DNA of 64,000 bases from Kaistia granuli DSM 23481 (GCF_000380505.1 NZ_AQYH01000005.1:1-64000); one strand, 5' to 3'. Shown: positions 9,907-18,959, counted from the stretch's first letter. Translations and numbers: made by a program. The notes: generated by a model from the letters alone, not told the origin.

Positions 9907-10692
9907 TCAGGGGGTCTGAACGCCGAGCAGGCTGCGCGCGCGGCGCATCTTGGCGACGTTCTCGATATTCTTGTGCAGCAGCTTGGTCATGATGGCGCGG
10001 GCCCGCTCGGGATCGCGCTGGTGGATGGCCTCGGCGACCAGCTTGTGGTCGTCCGGATAGCGCGACGACACGGCATCGACCTCGATCGCCAGCGCGAAAT
10101 TGGCCCGGAGCACGACGAACACCGTCCGCATCAGGCTGAGCATCATCTTGTTGTGGCAGGCTTCGAACAGCCGGCGATGGAACAGGATGTCCGCCTCGAT
10201 GCCGGCGAACTTGTCCGGCGCGTTCTCCATCGCCTCGTAGGCCTCGAACAGACGGAGCACTTCCACCGTCGAGGCCGCGGTCGCCGCCAGCGCCGCCACC
10301 TGCGGCTCGATGATGGCGCGCAGGGCACTCAGTTCGTCGATCAGTTCGTCGCGCAACTCCGGATGATCGAGGTTCCACTGGATCACGTCGGGGTCGAGAT
10401 AGTTCCATTCGCCGCGCGGCAGCACGACCATGCCCGTGCCGCGCCCGGCCAGGACGAGGCTCTTCGCCGACAGGATCTTGATCGCCTCGCGCACGACATT
10501 GCGGCCGACGCCCAGTTCGGCGGCGATCTCCGCCTCGACCGGCAGGGTGGTATCCGGCGGATACTGGCCCCAGACGATGGCGCGCCCCACGGTCTGGACG
10601 GCGTCGTCGACCAGGGTACGAACCTTCTTGCGCTCGCCGGTCAGGCTGGACCCCAATGGGGAGGAACGGTCAACGACCACGATCTGTCTCAC
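9907..10692 (-). CDS. FadR-type GntR transcriptional regulator of island A
   Basis: It has an N-terminal winged helix (VEAEIAAELGVGRNVVREAIKIL is the recognition part) and a C-terminal all-helical FCD ligand domain with the metal-binding Asp and His pattern (DILFHRRLFEA; ...YPDDHKLVAEAI). FadR-type regulators of this build usually bind a sugar acid and release a palindromic operator. The start is unsettled: the open frame begins at a TTG (10749), and GTG codons at 10692 and 10680 are alternatives, none with an ideal ribosome site. It lies between the GMC gene and the dehydratase gene. The best operator candidate is the near-palindrome at 13621-13641 in the divergent promoter region. Confidence 0.85.
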   Translation of the reverse strand: MRQIVVVDRSSPLGSSLTGERKKVRTLVDDAVQTVGRAIVWGQYPPDTTLPVEAEIAAELGVGRNVVREAIKILSAKSLVLAGRGTGMVVLPRGEWNYLDPDVIQWNLDHPELRDELIDELSALRAIIEPQVAALAATAASTVEVLRLFEAYEAMENAPDKFAGIEADILFHRRLFEACHNKMMLSLMRTVFVVLRANFALAIEVDAVSSRYPDDHKLVAEAIHQRDPERARAIMTKLLHKNIENVAKMRRARSLLGVQTP

Positions 10693-10780
10693 AACTCCGG
10701 CCGTCCGGGACGACCTCTTCAGGCGCGGGTCAAGACCCCGCGCCTGCAACCATATAGTGCACCCGCCGCTCCGTCAGCGA

Positions 10781-12409
10781 TCAGAACACGGCCGGCGCGA
10801 CGGTCTCGTTCATCAGGATCGACACCGCCTTGTTGCCGAGCGCCAGCGCGATCGCATTGGTGTTGGCGGACGGAATAAACGGGATCGCCGAGCAGTCGAT
10901 GACCCGGAGCCCGTCAACGCCGCGCACGCGCAGCTTGGTGTCGAGCACGGCCATCGGGTCGCCATCCGGTCCCATGCGGACCGAGCCGGACGGGTGATAA
11001 TTGGTCTTCACCGTCTTGGCGCAGAAGGCGGCGAGTTCGTCGTCGCTGACCTTGTCGGAACCCGGCAGCAATTCGCCCTTGATGTTGGAGCCGACCGGCT
11101 CGGTCTTGAGCAGATTGCGGGCGAAGCGCATCGACGCGATCGTCAGGCGCAAATCGTCGGGATCGCCGAAGAAGTTCGAATCGACCACCGGCTTGGCGGC
11201 CGGATCGGCCGAACGAAGCTTGACCGATCCGCGCGCCTTCGGCCGCAGCAGGCAGGAGGTCAGCGTGACGCCATGCGTCGGCTGCATATCGGTGACATCG
11301 CGGTCGAGATAGACGATCGGCGCGCAATAGAGCTGCACGGTCGGCCGGTCGCCACCGTCCGGATCGTAGAACAGGCAGGATTCGATGCCGGTCGTCGACA
11401 CCGGACCGGTGCCGAACAGCACATATTGCAGGCCGTTGCGCAGCATCGGCCAGCCCTTGTCCTCGCCGAAATAGCCGCTCGCCCGCTTGGTGGTGGCGAT
11501 CACAGGCACCTCGTGGTGGTCCTGCAAATTCTGGCCGACGCCGGGCAGATCGGCATGGACGGCGATGCCGTGCTCCTTCAGATGGGCCTCGGGACCGAGA
11601 CCGGACAGCATCAGGAGCTTGGCGGTATTGTAGGTGCCGGTGGCGACCAGGACTTCCTGATCGGCGCGCGCCTCGACACGCTTGCCTTCGTGCACATATT
11701 CGACGCCGACGGCCCGGTTGCCCTCGAACAGGATGCGGGTCACCAGCGCCTCGGTGACGACGGTCAGGCGCTTGTCGTTCATCACCTGCGACAGGAAGGA
11801 GAACACCGCGTCGCTGCGGCGCATCTTGCCGTTCACCACGCCCATGGTGTGCTGCATGACGCCGACGCCGTTCTGGCGCGCGCCGTTGAAGTCGGGATTG
11901 TAGGGAATGCCGGCGCCCTGGGCGGCGAGGATATAGTCCCGCGTCATCTCGCAGAGCTGGCCGGGGTCGGAGACCAGCAGGCTGCCGTCGATGCCGTGAT
12001 AGGCGTCGTTGAACTTCTGGTTCTTTTCCAGCGCCTTGAAGTGCGGCAGCAGGTCGGCATAGCTCCAGCCGGTATTGCCGCCGAGGAATTCGTCCCAATG
12101 GTCGTAGTCGTCGCGCTGGCCGCGCATATAGACCATGGCGTTGACCGAGCTGCCGCCGCCAAGAACCTTGGCCTGCGGCACGATCGGGCCGCGGCCGCCG
12201 AGGCGCGGCTGCTCGACCGTGTGGTGCATCTCGAGGAAGTCCTCGCGGCCGAGATACTTCATGTAGCCGGCCGGCATCTGCATGAGCTTGGCGTAGTGCG
12301 ACGGGCCGCGCTCGATCAGCAGGACACGGGCGCCATGGTCACGAACCAGGCGGGTCGCCGCGACGCAGGCGGACGAGCCGCCGCCGGCAATGATGTAATC
12401 AAAGGCCAT
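10781..12409 (-). CDS. GMC-family FAD-dependent oxidoreductase
   Basis: This 542-residue protein has the N-terminal FAD-binding strand-turn-helix (GGGSSACVAATRL, with Ala in place of the third Gly), the GMC signatures VNAMVYMRGQRDDYDHW and VATGTYNTAKLLMLSGLG, and the C-terminal catalytic NYHPSGSVRMG and SANTNAIAL segments, giving the usual His plus Asn pair. It has no signal peptide, so it is probably cytoplasmic. Automatic annotation would call it choline dehydrogenase, but the setting between a sugar ABC ATPase and an aldonate dehydratase suggests it oxidises a sugar or sugar derivative. That substrate assignment is inference. It begins 14 bases after the ATPase gene and is surely co-transcribed with it. 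Confidence 0.88.
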   Translation of the reverse strand: MAFDYIIAGGGSSACVAATRLVRDHGARVLLIERGPSHYAKLMQMPAGYMKYLGREDFLEMHHTVEQPRLGGRGPIVPQAKVLGGGSSVNAMVYMRGQRDDYDHWDEFLGGNTGWSYADLLPHFKALEKNQKFNDAYHGIDGSLLVSDPGQLCEMTRDYILAAQGAGIPYNPDFNGARQNGVGVMQHTMGVVNGKMRRSDAVFSFLSQVMNDKRLTVVTEALVTRILFEGNRAVGVEYVHEGKRVEARADQEVLVATGTYNTAKLLMLSGLGPEAHLKEHGIAVHADLPGVGQNLQDHHEVPVIATTKRASGYFGEDKGWPMLRNGLQYVLFGTGPVSTTGIESCLFYDPDGGDRPTVQLYCAPIVYLDRDVTDMQPTHGVTLTSCLLRPKARGSVKLRSADPAAKPVVDSNFFGDPDDLRLTIASMRFARNLLKTEPVGSNIKGELLPGSDKVSDDELAAFCAKTVKTNYHPSGSVRMGPDGDPMAVLDTKLRVRGVDGLRVIDCSAIPFIPSANTNAIALALGNKAVSILMNETVAPAVF

Positions 12410-12423
12410 GAGGATCGGTCCTG

Positions 12424-13479
12424 TCAGAAGCGAAGGCGCTTTTCGCTCTTCGTGTCGAAGAGGAAAATATGTTCCGGACGAATGCGCAAGCCGACGCGTT
12501 CGTCGAGCTGCGGCCGGAAGGATGAATCGGCCATCACCGTCATTCGCGTCTCGCCGAGCTGTGCCGTGATCTGCATGCCGGAGCCGGTATATTCGACCGA
12601 ATAGACGGAACCGACGACATCGGCCTCTTCCGGCGGGGCGACGACGATGTGATCGGGGCGGATGCCCAGCGTGACCGCGCCGCCAAGCTGGACCGGGAAG
12701 CCTCCGAGGCGAACGCCGGGCGCCGTGAACGTGCCGGCCGACAGGGTGCCGGCGATCAGGTTCATCGGCGGCGAGCCGATGAAGGTGGCGACGAACAGCG
12801 AGGCCGGATCCTCGTAGATCTCTTCCGGAGTGCCAAGCTGGACGATTTCGCCCTTGTTCATGACGGCGACCCGGGTCGCCAAAGTCATCGCCTCGATCTG
12901 GTCGTGCGTCACATAGATGGTGGTCGTCTTCAGCTCGTGATGCAGCCGCTTCAGCTCGGCCCGCATCGAGACGCGCAGGATGGCGTCGAGATTGGAAAGC
13001 GGCTCGTCCATCAGGAAGAGGTTCGGCGTCCGCACGATGGCGCGCGCCAAGGCGACGCGCTGGCGCTGGCCGCCGGAAAGAGCGCGCGGGCGACGCTCGA
13101 GCAGGGCTTCGAGATGCACCTTCTCCGCCGCCGACTTGACGCGGCGCTGGCGCTCGGCCGCGGGGAGATTGCGCAGCTTCAGAGGGTATTCGATGTTCTC
13201 TCCGACGGTGAAATGCGGATAGAGGCCGTAGTTCTGGAACACCATCGCGATGTCGCGGTCGCGCGCCGGACGATCGTTGACCCGCTCGCCACCGATCAGG
13301 ATATCGCCGCCGGAGACGGGCTCTAGCCCGGCGATCATGCGCATCGTCGTCGTCTTGCCGCAGCCGGACGGTCCGAGCAGCACCAGGAACTCCTGATGCG
13401 CGATCTCCAGATTGAGATCCTGGATGGCAGCGAAATTACCCCAGCGTTTCGACACGCCACGAAGCTGTACGTCGACCAA
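12424..13479 (-). CDS. sugar ABC transporter ATPase (UgpC/MalK class), island A
   Basis: This 351-residue ATPase has Walker A GPSGCGKTT, signature [14 protein letters not shown], Walker [14 protein letters not shown], the H-loop [10 protein letters not shown], and a C-terminal OB-fold (TOBE) region of about 110 residues as in MalK and UgpC. It would power the CUT1 permeases encoded divergently at 15191-16968. The start is a TTG with a near-perfect GGGAGG ribosome site five bases ahead; no ATG fits. It is the first gene of the minus-strand operon that continues with the GMC oxidoreductase, regulator and dehydratase. So one transporter is split across two divergent operons, which fits control of both from the shared 248-bp promoter region. 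Confidence 0.93.
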   Translation of the reverse strand: MVDVQLRGVSKRWGNFAAIQDLNLEIAHQEFLVLLGPSGCGKTTTMRMIAGLEPVSGGDILIGGERVNDRPARDRDIAMVFQNYGLYPHFTVGENIEYPLKLRNLPAAERQRRVKSAAEKVHLEALLERRPRALSGGQRQRVALARAIVRTPNLFLMDEPLSNLDAILRVSMRAELKRLHHELKTTTIYVTHDQIEAMTLATRVAVMNKGEIVQLGTPEEIYEDPASLFVATFIGSPPMNLIAGTLSAGTFTAPGVRLGGFPVQLGGAVTLGIRPDHIVVAPPEEADVVGSVYSVEYTGSGMQITAQLGETRMTVMADSSFRPQLDERVGLRIRPEHIFLFDTKSEKRLRF

Positions 13480-13620
13480 ATCAACCTCCCGAACTCCTCA
13501 CCCTGGCCCGGCCGACGCGACCTCTATCCTACGCGTCCGCTACGCCATCGGACTCGGGAGGCCGGAGGACCGGCTTGACTTTCCCTCGCCACGAGTCCCA
13601 TTCTTAGCATCACTAAATCC

Positions 13621-13641
13621 TACTTATCAAGTTGATGAGTA
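13621..13641. promoter_or_regulatory. candidate operator in the divergent promoter of island A
   Basis: TACTTATCAA and TTGATGAGTA flank a single G and are complementary at nine of ten positions. The site lies in the 248-bp gap between the divergent ATPase and binding-protein genes. A plausible -35 (TTGACT at 13576) and a weak -10 precede it on the plus strand, which would place the palindrome near the transcription start, as expected for repression by a GntR protein. No binding consensus for this regulator is known to me. Confidence 0.5.
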
Positions 13642-13727
13642 TGATGAGGCTCGCCGCAGGAGGCGACGGGCCGGCCGGACGCAGGATGCAAATCGTCCGT
13701 CCTGTGCGTATCAATTCGGGAGGAACC

Positions 13728-15119
13728 ATGTCGAAATCCGTTCTGCCGCCCAAGGGTGGACTGCATCTGCCGATCACCCGCCGCAGCCTGCTGCAGGCAA
13801 CCGCGATCCTGTCCGGCGCCGGCATCCTGTCGGTGCATGGCGTGCCGGTCTTCGCCAGCGAAGTCTTCGACGACATCAAGGGCCAGTGGGAATCGGCCAA
13901 GATGGACTGGAAGCGCCAGAGCGGCGCGACGATCGTCCTGAACGGCGTCCAGCACCCGTGGATGGATGCGATCACGCCGCTGGTGCCGCATTTCACCAAG
14001 CTGACCGGCATCGAGGTCAAGGTCCAGACCCAGTCGGAGTCGGAATACATCGCCTCGCTGCCGGTCAAGCTGGGCGCCAAGAGCGCGACGCCGGATGTCT
14101 ACATGGTCTGGGCGCTCGGCCAGGCCGTCACCGCCGGTTGGCTCGAGCCGCTCGGCCCGATGTTCGCCGACCCGAAGCTGACCGACCTCGCCTGGTGGGA
14201 TGTGGACGATTTGTTCCCGTCGACGCGCGCCTACCAGACCTGGGCCGACGGCAACCAGTATGTCGTCTCGGTCACGGCCGAGGCGCAGACGCTGTTCGCC
14301 AACAAGACCATGCTGGACGAGAAGGGCCTCGCCCTGCCGAAGACGATGGACGAGCTGCTCGCCACCGCCAAGGCGCTGAAGACCGACGACATCGCCGGCA
14401 TCGCCATGCGCGCCAAGTCGGGTGACGGCGCCACCTGGCCGGCCGGCGGCTTCGTCTTCTCCTATGGCGGCGCCATCATCGGCCTCGACGGCAAGGTCGC
14501 CGTCGATCAGCCCGAGGCGGTGGCAGCCATCGACATGTACGGCAAGCTGCTGCGCGAGGCCGGCCCGATCGGCAGCGGCAATTACCACTGGATGGAGTGC
14601 CTGAACGACTTCATGGCCGGCGCCGTCGCGATGTCGAGCGACTCGTCCAACTTCGCCACCGACATCGGCAACAAGGACAAGAGCGCCGTCGCCGGCCAGG
14701 CCATCTATGGCGGCATGCCGACGGCCGCCGGCAAGCCGGCCAAGCCGAACATCTACAACTGGACGATCGGCATGAACCCAAACGCCGCCAACAAGGACGC
14801 GGCCTTCCTGTTCCTGCTCTGGGCGACCTCGAAGCCGACGGCGGCGATGGCCGCGGCGGCCGGCCTCGCCACCCAGCGCACCTCGGCCTGGAAGACCAGC
14901 GCCTTCGGCGAGCGTTTCGGCAAGCAGGCCGTGTCGGCCGTACTGGAGAACCTGAACGCCGCCGACGCCGATCTGATGAAGGCGACCTGGTTCCACGCCA
15001 AGGGGCCGCAGATCCTCGACGCCTTCGGCATAGGCGTGAACGAAGTGGTCACCGGCGCGAAGGATGCGCAGTCGGCCATGACGGCTGCGGCGGAGAAGAT
15101 GCGGGCCGCCATCGGCTGA
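13728..15119 (+). CDS. extracellular sugar-binding protein, island A
   Basis: This 463-residue protein is a family 1 periplasmic solute-binding protein of a CUT1 importer. The N-terminus carries a twin-arginine-like leader (ITRRSLLQATAILSGAG), suggesting export through Tat in a folded state. The mature part has the usual pattern of aromatic residues and a closing C-terminal helix. The ATG at 13728 is preceded by GGGAGGAACC; an upstream in-frame ATG lacks a site. It heads the plus-strand operon with two permeases and a DapA-family enzyme. The ligand is likely a sugar, glycoside or sugar acid that feeds the aldonate dehydratase encoded divergently. Confidence 0.92.
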   Translation: MSKSVLPPKGGLHLPITRRSLLQATAILSGAGILSVHGVPVFASEVFDDIKGQWESAKMDWKRQSGATIVLNGVQHPWMDAITPLVPHFTKLTGIEVKVQTQSESEYIASLPVKLGAKSATPDVYMVWALGQAVTAGWLEPLGPMFADPKLTDLAWWDVDDLFPSTRAYQTWADGNQYVVSVTAEAQTLFANKTMLDEKGLALPKTMDELLATAKALKTDDIAGIAMRAKSGDGATWPAGGFVFSYGGAIIGLDGKVAVDQPEAVAAIDMYGKLLREAGPIGSGNYHWMECLNDFMAGAVAMSSDSSNFATDIGNKDKSAVAGQAIYGGMPTAAGKPAKPNIYNWTIGMNPNAANKDAAFLFLLWATSKPTAAMAAAAGLATQRTSAWKTSAFGERFGKQAVSAVLENLNAADADLMKATWFHAKGPQILDAFGIGVNEVVTGAKDAQSAMTAAAEKMRAAIG

Positions 15120-15147
15120 TCCGCCCGCTTCGCTTCGAAACCGACTG

Positions 15148-15171
15148 GCGGGGTGGCGAAAGCCGCCCCGC
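15148..15171 (+). other. hairpin between binding-protein and permease genes, island A
   Basis: GCGGGGTGGC pairs with GCCGCCCCGC (one G-U) around a GAAA tetraloop. There is no U-tract. It starts 29 bases after the binding-protein stop. Such hairpins are known to protect the 3' end of binding-protein mRNA and to lower permease expression. Islands B and C have equivalents. Confidence 0.7.
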
Positions 15172-15190
15172 ATCTGACTGGATCCCCAAG

Positions 15191-16084
15191 ATGCGCTCCT
15201 CCGCCGCCCGCAGCCGCAACCGCTTCATCCTGCTCATGCTCGCACCGGCCACGGTGCTCCTGGCCGGGCTGACGCTCATTCCCTTCGTCGTCAGCGTCGG
15301 CTTCTCGCTGACCAATTATTCGCTGACCGCGCCGAACGACATCGCCTTCATCGGCCTCGGCAACTATCTCGCTCTGTTCTCGAGCAGCGAATTCTGGAAC
15401 GCGGCCTGGATCACGGTGCTGTTCACCGTCGTCGCCGTCGGGCTGCAGCTCGTGCTCGGCGTCGGCATCGCCGCCCTCCTGCATCACGAGACGCGGGCGG
15501 TCTCGGCGCTCCGGCTGATCTATCTGCTGCCGATGGCGATCACGCCGGTGGCGGCGGTCTTCACCTTCCGCATGATGTTCAATCCGACGCTCGGCGTGTT
15601 CAACTACATCCTGAAGACGATGGGCCTGCCGGCGCAGGACTGGCTCGGCTCGCCGACCATGGCGCTGGTGTCGCTGATTCTCGTCGACAGCTGGCAGTGG
15701 ACGCCCTTCATCCTGCTGATCGCCGCCGGCGGCCTCGCCGCCCTCGACGAGGAGCCGCTGGAAGCGGCCCGCATGGACGGCGCCGGGCCGATGGCGATCT
15801 TCTTCCAGCACACGCTGCCGATGCTGTTCCCCTATCTGGCGGTCGCGATCGTCTTCCGCTCGATCGATGCCTTCAAGACGTTCGACATCATCTTCGTCCT
15901 GACCAATGGCGGGCCGGGCGTTGCGACGCGCACGCTCAACCTGCTCGCCTACAAGCAGGGCATCGAGTTCCTTTCCATGGGCTATGCCGCGGCGATCGCC
16001 ATCGTCATGCTGATCGTCACCATCGTCGCCAGCCAATTGTTCCTGCGGCGGGTCGACCTGTTCAAACCCAAGGCGGCGCTGTGA
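15191..16084 (+). CDS. ABC sugar permease, MalF/UgpA type, island A
   Basis: This 297-residue inner-membrane protein has six predicted membrane segments, starting with RFILLMLAPATVLLAGLTLIP. It carries the EAA loop EAARMDGAGPMAIFFQHTLPM, the contact point for the ATPase. The frame is open upstream through the binding-protein gene, but the ATG at 15191 gives the standard length and N-terminus for the family. Its stop overlaps the start of the next permease by one base (TGATG), showing translational coupling. Confidence 0.92.
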   Translation: MRSSAARSRNRFILLMLAPATVLLAGLTLIPFVVSVGFSLTNYSLTAPNDIAFIGLGNYLALFSSSEFWNAAWITVLFTVVAVGLQLVLGVGIAALLHHETRAVSALRLIYLLPMAITPVAAVFTFRMMFNPTLGVFNYILKTMGLPAQDWLGSPTMALVSLILVDSWQWTPFILLIAAGGLAALDEEPLEAARMDGAGPMAIFFQHTLPMLFPYLAVAIVFRSIDAFKTFDIIFVLTNGGPGVATRTLNLLAYKQGIEFLSMGYAAAIAIVMLIVTIVASQLFLRRVDLFKPKAAL

Positions 16085-16968
16085 TGGCCGAGATGACGAT
16101 GACAAGCTCTCCCGACCGCGTGAACCTGCGCCCGCTCTCGCCCGCCACGCGGCTTGCGCGCGCCCTCGCGCCCTGGGCCCGCCGGCTGATCCTCTGGGCC
16201 TTCGCCATCTGGTGCCTGTTCCCGATCTACTGGCTCGCCACCATGAGCCTGAAGCGGCAGGTCGACGCCATGGCGCGCACGCCGCGCTTCTGGTTCCAGC
16301 CGATCTGGGACAATTACCTCGCCGTCATAAAGGCCGGCGACATCTGGAACTATTTCGGCTCGTCGCTGATCGTCGCGCTGGCGACCACGGCAGTCGCCCT
16401 CGCCCTCGGCATCCCGACCGCCTATGTGCTGGCGCGCTACCGTTTCCGCGGCAATTCCGATTTCGGCTTCTGGATTCTCTCGACCCGGATGACGCCGCCG
16501 GTCGCCATGCTGATCCCGTTCTTCGTGCTCTATGTCCGCACCGGGCTGATGGACACCTATCCCGGCCTCGTCATCGCCCATGTCGCGATCAACCTGTCGA
16601 TCGTGGTCTGGCTGATGAAGGGCTTCTTCGAGGATCTGCCGAGCGAGCTGGAGGAAGCCGCTTTCATGGACGGCGCCACCTATTTCCAGGCGTTCCGCCA
16701 GATCTGCCTGCCGGTGGCGCTACCCGGCATCGCCGCCGTCGCCATCCTCTCCTTCCTGTTCTCCTGGAACGAGTTCCTGTTCTCGCTGGTGCTGACCAAC
16801 GAGATCCGCACCGTGCCGGTCGGCCTCTATTCCTTCGTCGGCTATCAGCAGGTGCGCTGGGGCGAACTGTCGGCCTCGGCCGTGCTGATGCTGGTGCCGG
16901 TGCTCGCCTTCGTCTTCATTTTCCAGAAGCAGCTCGTTCGCGGCCTCACCATGGGAGCCACCAAATGA
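16084..16968 (+). CDS. ABC sugar permease, MalG/UgpE type, island A
   Basis: This 294-residue partner permease has a first membrane segment LILWAFAIWCLFPIYWLATM, five more segments, and the EAA loop EEAAFMDGATYFQAFRQICLP about 90 residues from the end. It forms the heterodimeric channel with the preceding MalF-type protein. Its last codons overlap the start of the DapA-family gene by four bases (ATGA), so the enzyme and the transporter are made together. Confidence 0.92.
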   Translation: MAEMTMTSSPDRVNLRPLSPATRLARALAPWARRLILWAFAIWCLFPIYWLATMSLKRQVDAMARTPRFWFQPIWDNYLAVIKAGDIWNYFGSSLIVALATTAVALALGIPTAYVLARYRFRGNSDFGFWILSTRMTPPVAMLIPFFVLYVRTGLMDTYPGLVIAHVAINLSIVVWLMKGFFEDLPSELEEAAFMDGATYFQAFRQICLPVALPGIAAVAILSFLFSWNEFLFSLVLTNEIRTVPVGLYSFVGYQQVRWGELSASAVLMLVPVLAFVFIFQKQLVRGLTMGATK

Positions 16969-17861
16969 CCGTTCGCGGCATTCACGCCATCCTCTACGCC
17001 TTCTTCGACGAGGACGAGCGGCTCGACCGCGCCGCCATGCGCCGGCAGGTCGAGCTCTGCCTCGACGCCGGCGTCGCCGGAATCGCCGCGCTCGGCCTCG
17101 CGACCGAAGTCGCAAAACTCTCCTTCGACGAGCGCCGAACGCTGATGCAGTGGGTGTCAGAGGATGTCGGCGGCCGCGCGCCGCTCGGCTTCACCATTCT
17201 CGGCCAGTCGGTCGAGGAACAGGTGGCGCTGGTGCGGGCGGCGGAGGCGGCGAAGGCCGACTGGATCATCCTGCAGCCGCCGGCCGTCGGCAGCTACGGC
17301 GCCGACGAATACATCGCCTTCTTCAGCCGCATCATGGCGCAGACGGACCTGCCGGTGGCCATCCAGAACGCGCCGCAATATCTCGGCCGCGGCCTCGACG
17401 CCGGCGACATCGCCCGGCTGATGGAGCGCCATCCCAACATGACGCTGATCAAGGCCGAGGATTCGGCCGTCGGCATCGAGCGGCTGATCGCCCGCACCGA
17501 GGGTCGGATCGACGTCTTCAACGGCCGCGGCGGGCTGGAGCTGATCGACAATCTGCGCGCCGGCTGCGCCGGCTTCCTGCTGGCGCCCGACCTGGTCGAC
17601 CGCGCCGTCGAGGTCATGCGGCTGCACGATGCCGGCGACCCCGCCGCCGACGCCCGCTACGCCGAGATCGTGCCGGCGATCGTCTTCGTCATGCAGTCGC
17701 TCGAAACGCTGATCTGCTACGGCAAGCGCCTGTTCGCAGCGCGCGCCGGATTGACCGTGCACGACCGCGGCCCCGCCCTGCGGCCGACCGAATTCGGCCT
17801 GTCGCTGGTGGCCCGGCACGCCGAGGCGCTCGGCCCGTTCGCCGGAACGATCTCGCGCTAG
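16965..17861 (+). CDS. DapA/NAL-superfamily lyase or dehydratase
   Basis: This 298-residue TIM-barrel protein belongs to the dihydrodipicolinate synthase/N-acetylneuraminate lyase superfamily. The Schiff-base lysine is K163 in LIKAEDS. The usual Tyr of the YNxP motif is replaced (IQNAP at 133-137), so the classical Tyr-mediated proton relay is altered. It is not the biosynthetic DapA: it is translationally coupled to a sugar importer and lies in an island with an aldonate dehydratase. Two roles fit, and sequence alone cannot separate them: aldol cleavage of a 2-keto-3-deoxy sugar acid, or its second dehydration as in the L-arabinose route via 2-ketoglutarate semialdehyde. I see no semialdehyde dehydrogenase in the window. 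Confidence 0.85.
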   Translation: MTVRGIHAILYAFFDEDERLDRAAMRRQVELCLDAGVAGIAALGLATEVAKLSFDERRTLMQWVSEDVGGRAPLGFTILGQSVEEQVALVRAAEAAKADWIILQPPAVGSYGADEYIAFFSRIMAQTDLPVAIQNAPQYLGRGLDAGDIARLMERHPNMTLIKAEDSAVGIERLIARTEGRIDVFNGRGGLELIDNLRAGCAGFLLAPDLVDRAVEVMRLHDAGDPAADARYAEIVPAIVFVMQSLETLICYGKRLFAARAGLTVHDRGPALRPTEFGLSLVARHAEALGPFAGTISR

Positions 17862-17868
17862 CACGACA

Positions 17869-17893
17869 TTCGGGGCGGCCAGGCCGCCCCGAA
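17869..17893. terminator. bidirectional hairpin between the DapA-like gene and wspR
   Basis: TTCGGGGCGGCC and GGCCGCCCCGAA flank one A, a perfect 12-bp inverted repeat centred in the 36-bp gap between two convergent genes. No U-tract is present on either side, so termination strength is uncertain, but placement between converging operons supports the call. Confidence 0.7.
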
Positions 17894-17897
17894 CCCC

Positions 17898-18959
17898 TCA
17901 GGGGGAAGAACTCGCCGCCGGCCTGGCCGGGCCCTCATGCAGCACGACCCGGTCGCGGCCCTCGGCCTTGGCACGGAACAGCGCCTGATCGGCCGCCTTG
18001 ACGAGATCGTCCGGCGAGCCGCCTTCTTCCGGCAGCATGGTCGCCACACCGATGCTGACGCTGATCCGGCCCTCGCCATGTGGAATGGCGAGATCGCGCA
18101 CGCCCTCGGTCAATCGCTCCGCCACATGCTGCGCCCCGGCGAGCGTCACATCGGTCAGGACGATGACGAACTCCTCGCCGCCATAGCGTGCTGCCAGATC
18201 GGTTGAGCGGTTGGCGCTCGACTGCAGCACGCCCGACACCCGCTTCAGCACGTCGTCGCCGGCAAGGTGGCCATAGGCGTCATTGTAGCGCTTGAAGTGG
18301 TCGACATCGATCATCAGCACCGAGACCTCCGTCTGCGTGCGCAGGCCGCGCTTCCATTCGGCGCCGAGATACTCATCGAAATAGCGCCGGTTGCCGAGGC
18401 CGGTGAGGCCGTCGATCCGGGTCAGCCGCTCCAGCTCGAGATTGACCCGCATCAGCTGGCGCTGGCTCTCCCGCAGTGCCCGATAGGCCTCGTCGCGCTG
18501 GACGTGATCGAGATAGGCCCGCGTGTGATAGCGGATGCGGGCCATCAGCTCGACCCGGTCCGGCAGCTTGACCAGATAATCGTTGGCGCCGGCCTGGAAC
18601 GCCTCGCTCTTGATCGACGGATCGTCCTTGGCCGACAGCACGATCACCGGGACCGAATGGGTCGTGGCTGTCTTGCGGTAGTGGCGCACGAGTTCCATGC
18701 CGTCGATGCCCGGCATCACCAGATCCTGCAGGATCACCGTCGGCTTGACGCGCTCGGCGACGGCCAGCGCTTCCATCGGGTCGGTGCAATAGTGAAAGTC
18801 CATGTCCGGCTGGGTGGCCAGCATCCGTCGCACCGCCTCGCAGATCATCACCTGGTCATCGACCAGCAGGACCATCGACAGGTATTTGTCGGCCGGCACG
18901 GGTGTCGGCAGCTCCGACGAACCGGGCTGCTGCGGGTTGAAATCCTGTTCACCCTTCAT
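17898..18959 (-). CDS. wspR: WspR-type response regulator diguanylate cyclase
   Basis: This 353-residue output protein makes cyclic di-GMP when phosphorylated. The receiver domain (about 28-150) has the phospho-acceptor D79 in ILQDLVMPG. A helical linker (QRDEAYRALRESQRQL) is nearly identical to that of Pseudomonas WspR. The GGDEF domain has an intact GGEEF active site at 260-264 and the inhibitory I-site RxxD (RSTD, 251-254), so feedback inhibition by c-di-GMP is expected. It is the last gene of the seven-gene wsp operon, 12 bases after wspF. Length and architecture match Pseudomonas WspR (347 residues). Confidence 0.95.
   Translation of the reverse strand: MKGEQDFNPQQPGSSELPTPVPADKYLSMVLLVDDQVMICEAVRRMLATQPDMDFHYCTDPMEALAVAERVKPTVILQDLVMPGIDGMELVRHYRKTATTHSVPVIVLSAKDDPSIKSEAFQAGANDYLVKLPDRVELMARIRYHTRAYLDHVQRDEAYRALRESQRQLMRVNLELERLTRIDGLTGLGNRRYFDEYLGAEWKRGLRTQTEVSVLMIDVDHFKRYNDAYGHLAGDDVLKRVSGVLQSSANRSTDLAARYGGEEFVIVLTDVTLAGAQHVAERLTEGVRDLAIPHGEGRISVSIGVATMLPEEGGSPDDLVKAADQALFRAKAEGRDRVVLHEGPARPAASSSP

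Noticed and set aside
10781-12409. Choline dehydrogenase (BetA)
   Set aside because: GMC family members are often labelled so, but there is no betaine aldehyde dehydrogenase or BetI nearby and the setting is sugar-acid catabolism.
16965-17861. Biosynthetic dihydrodipicolinate synthase (DapA)
   Set aside because: The active-site Tyr motif is missing and the gene is translationally coupled to a sugar permease.
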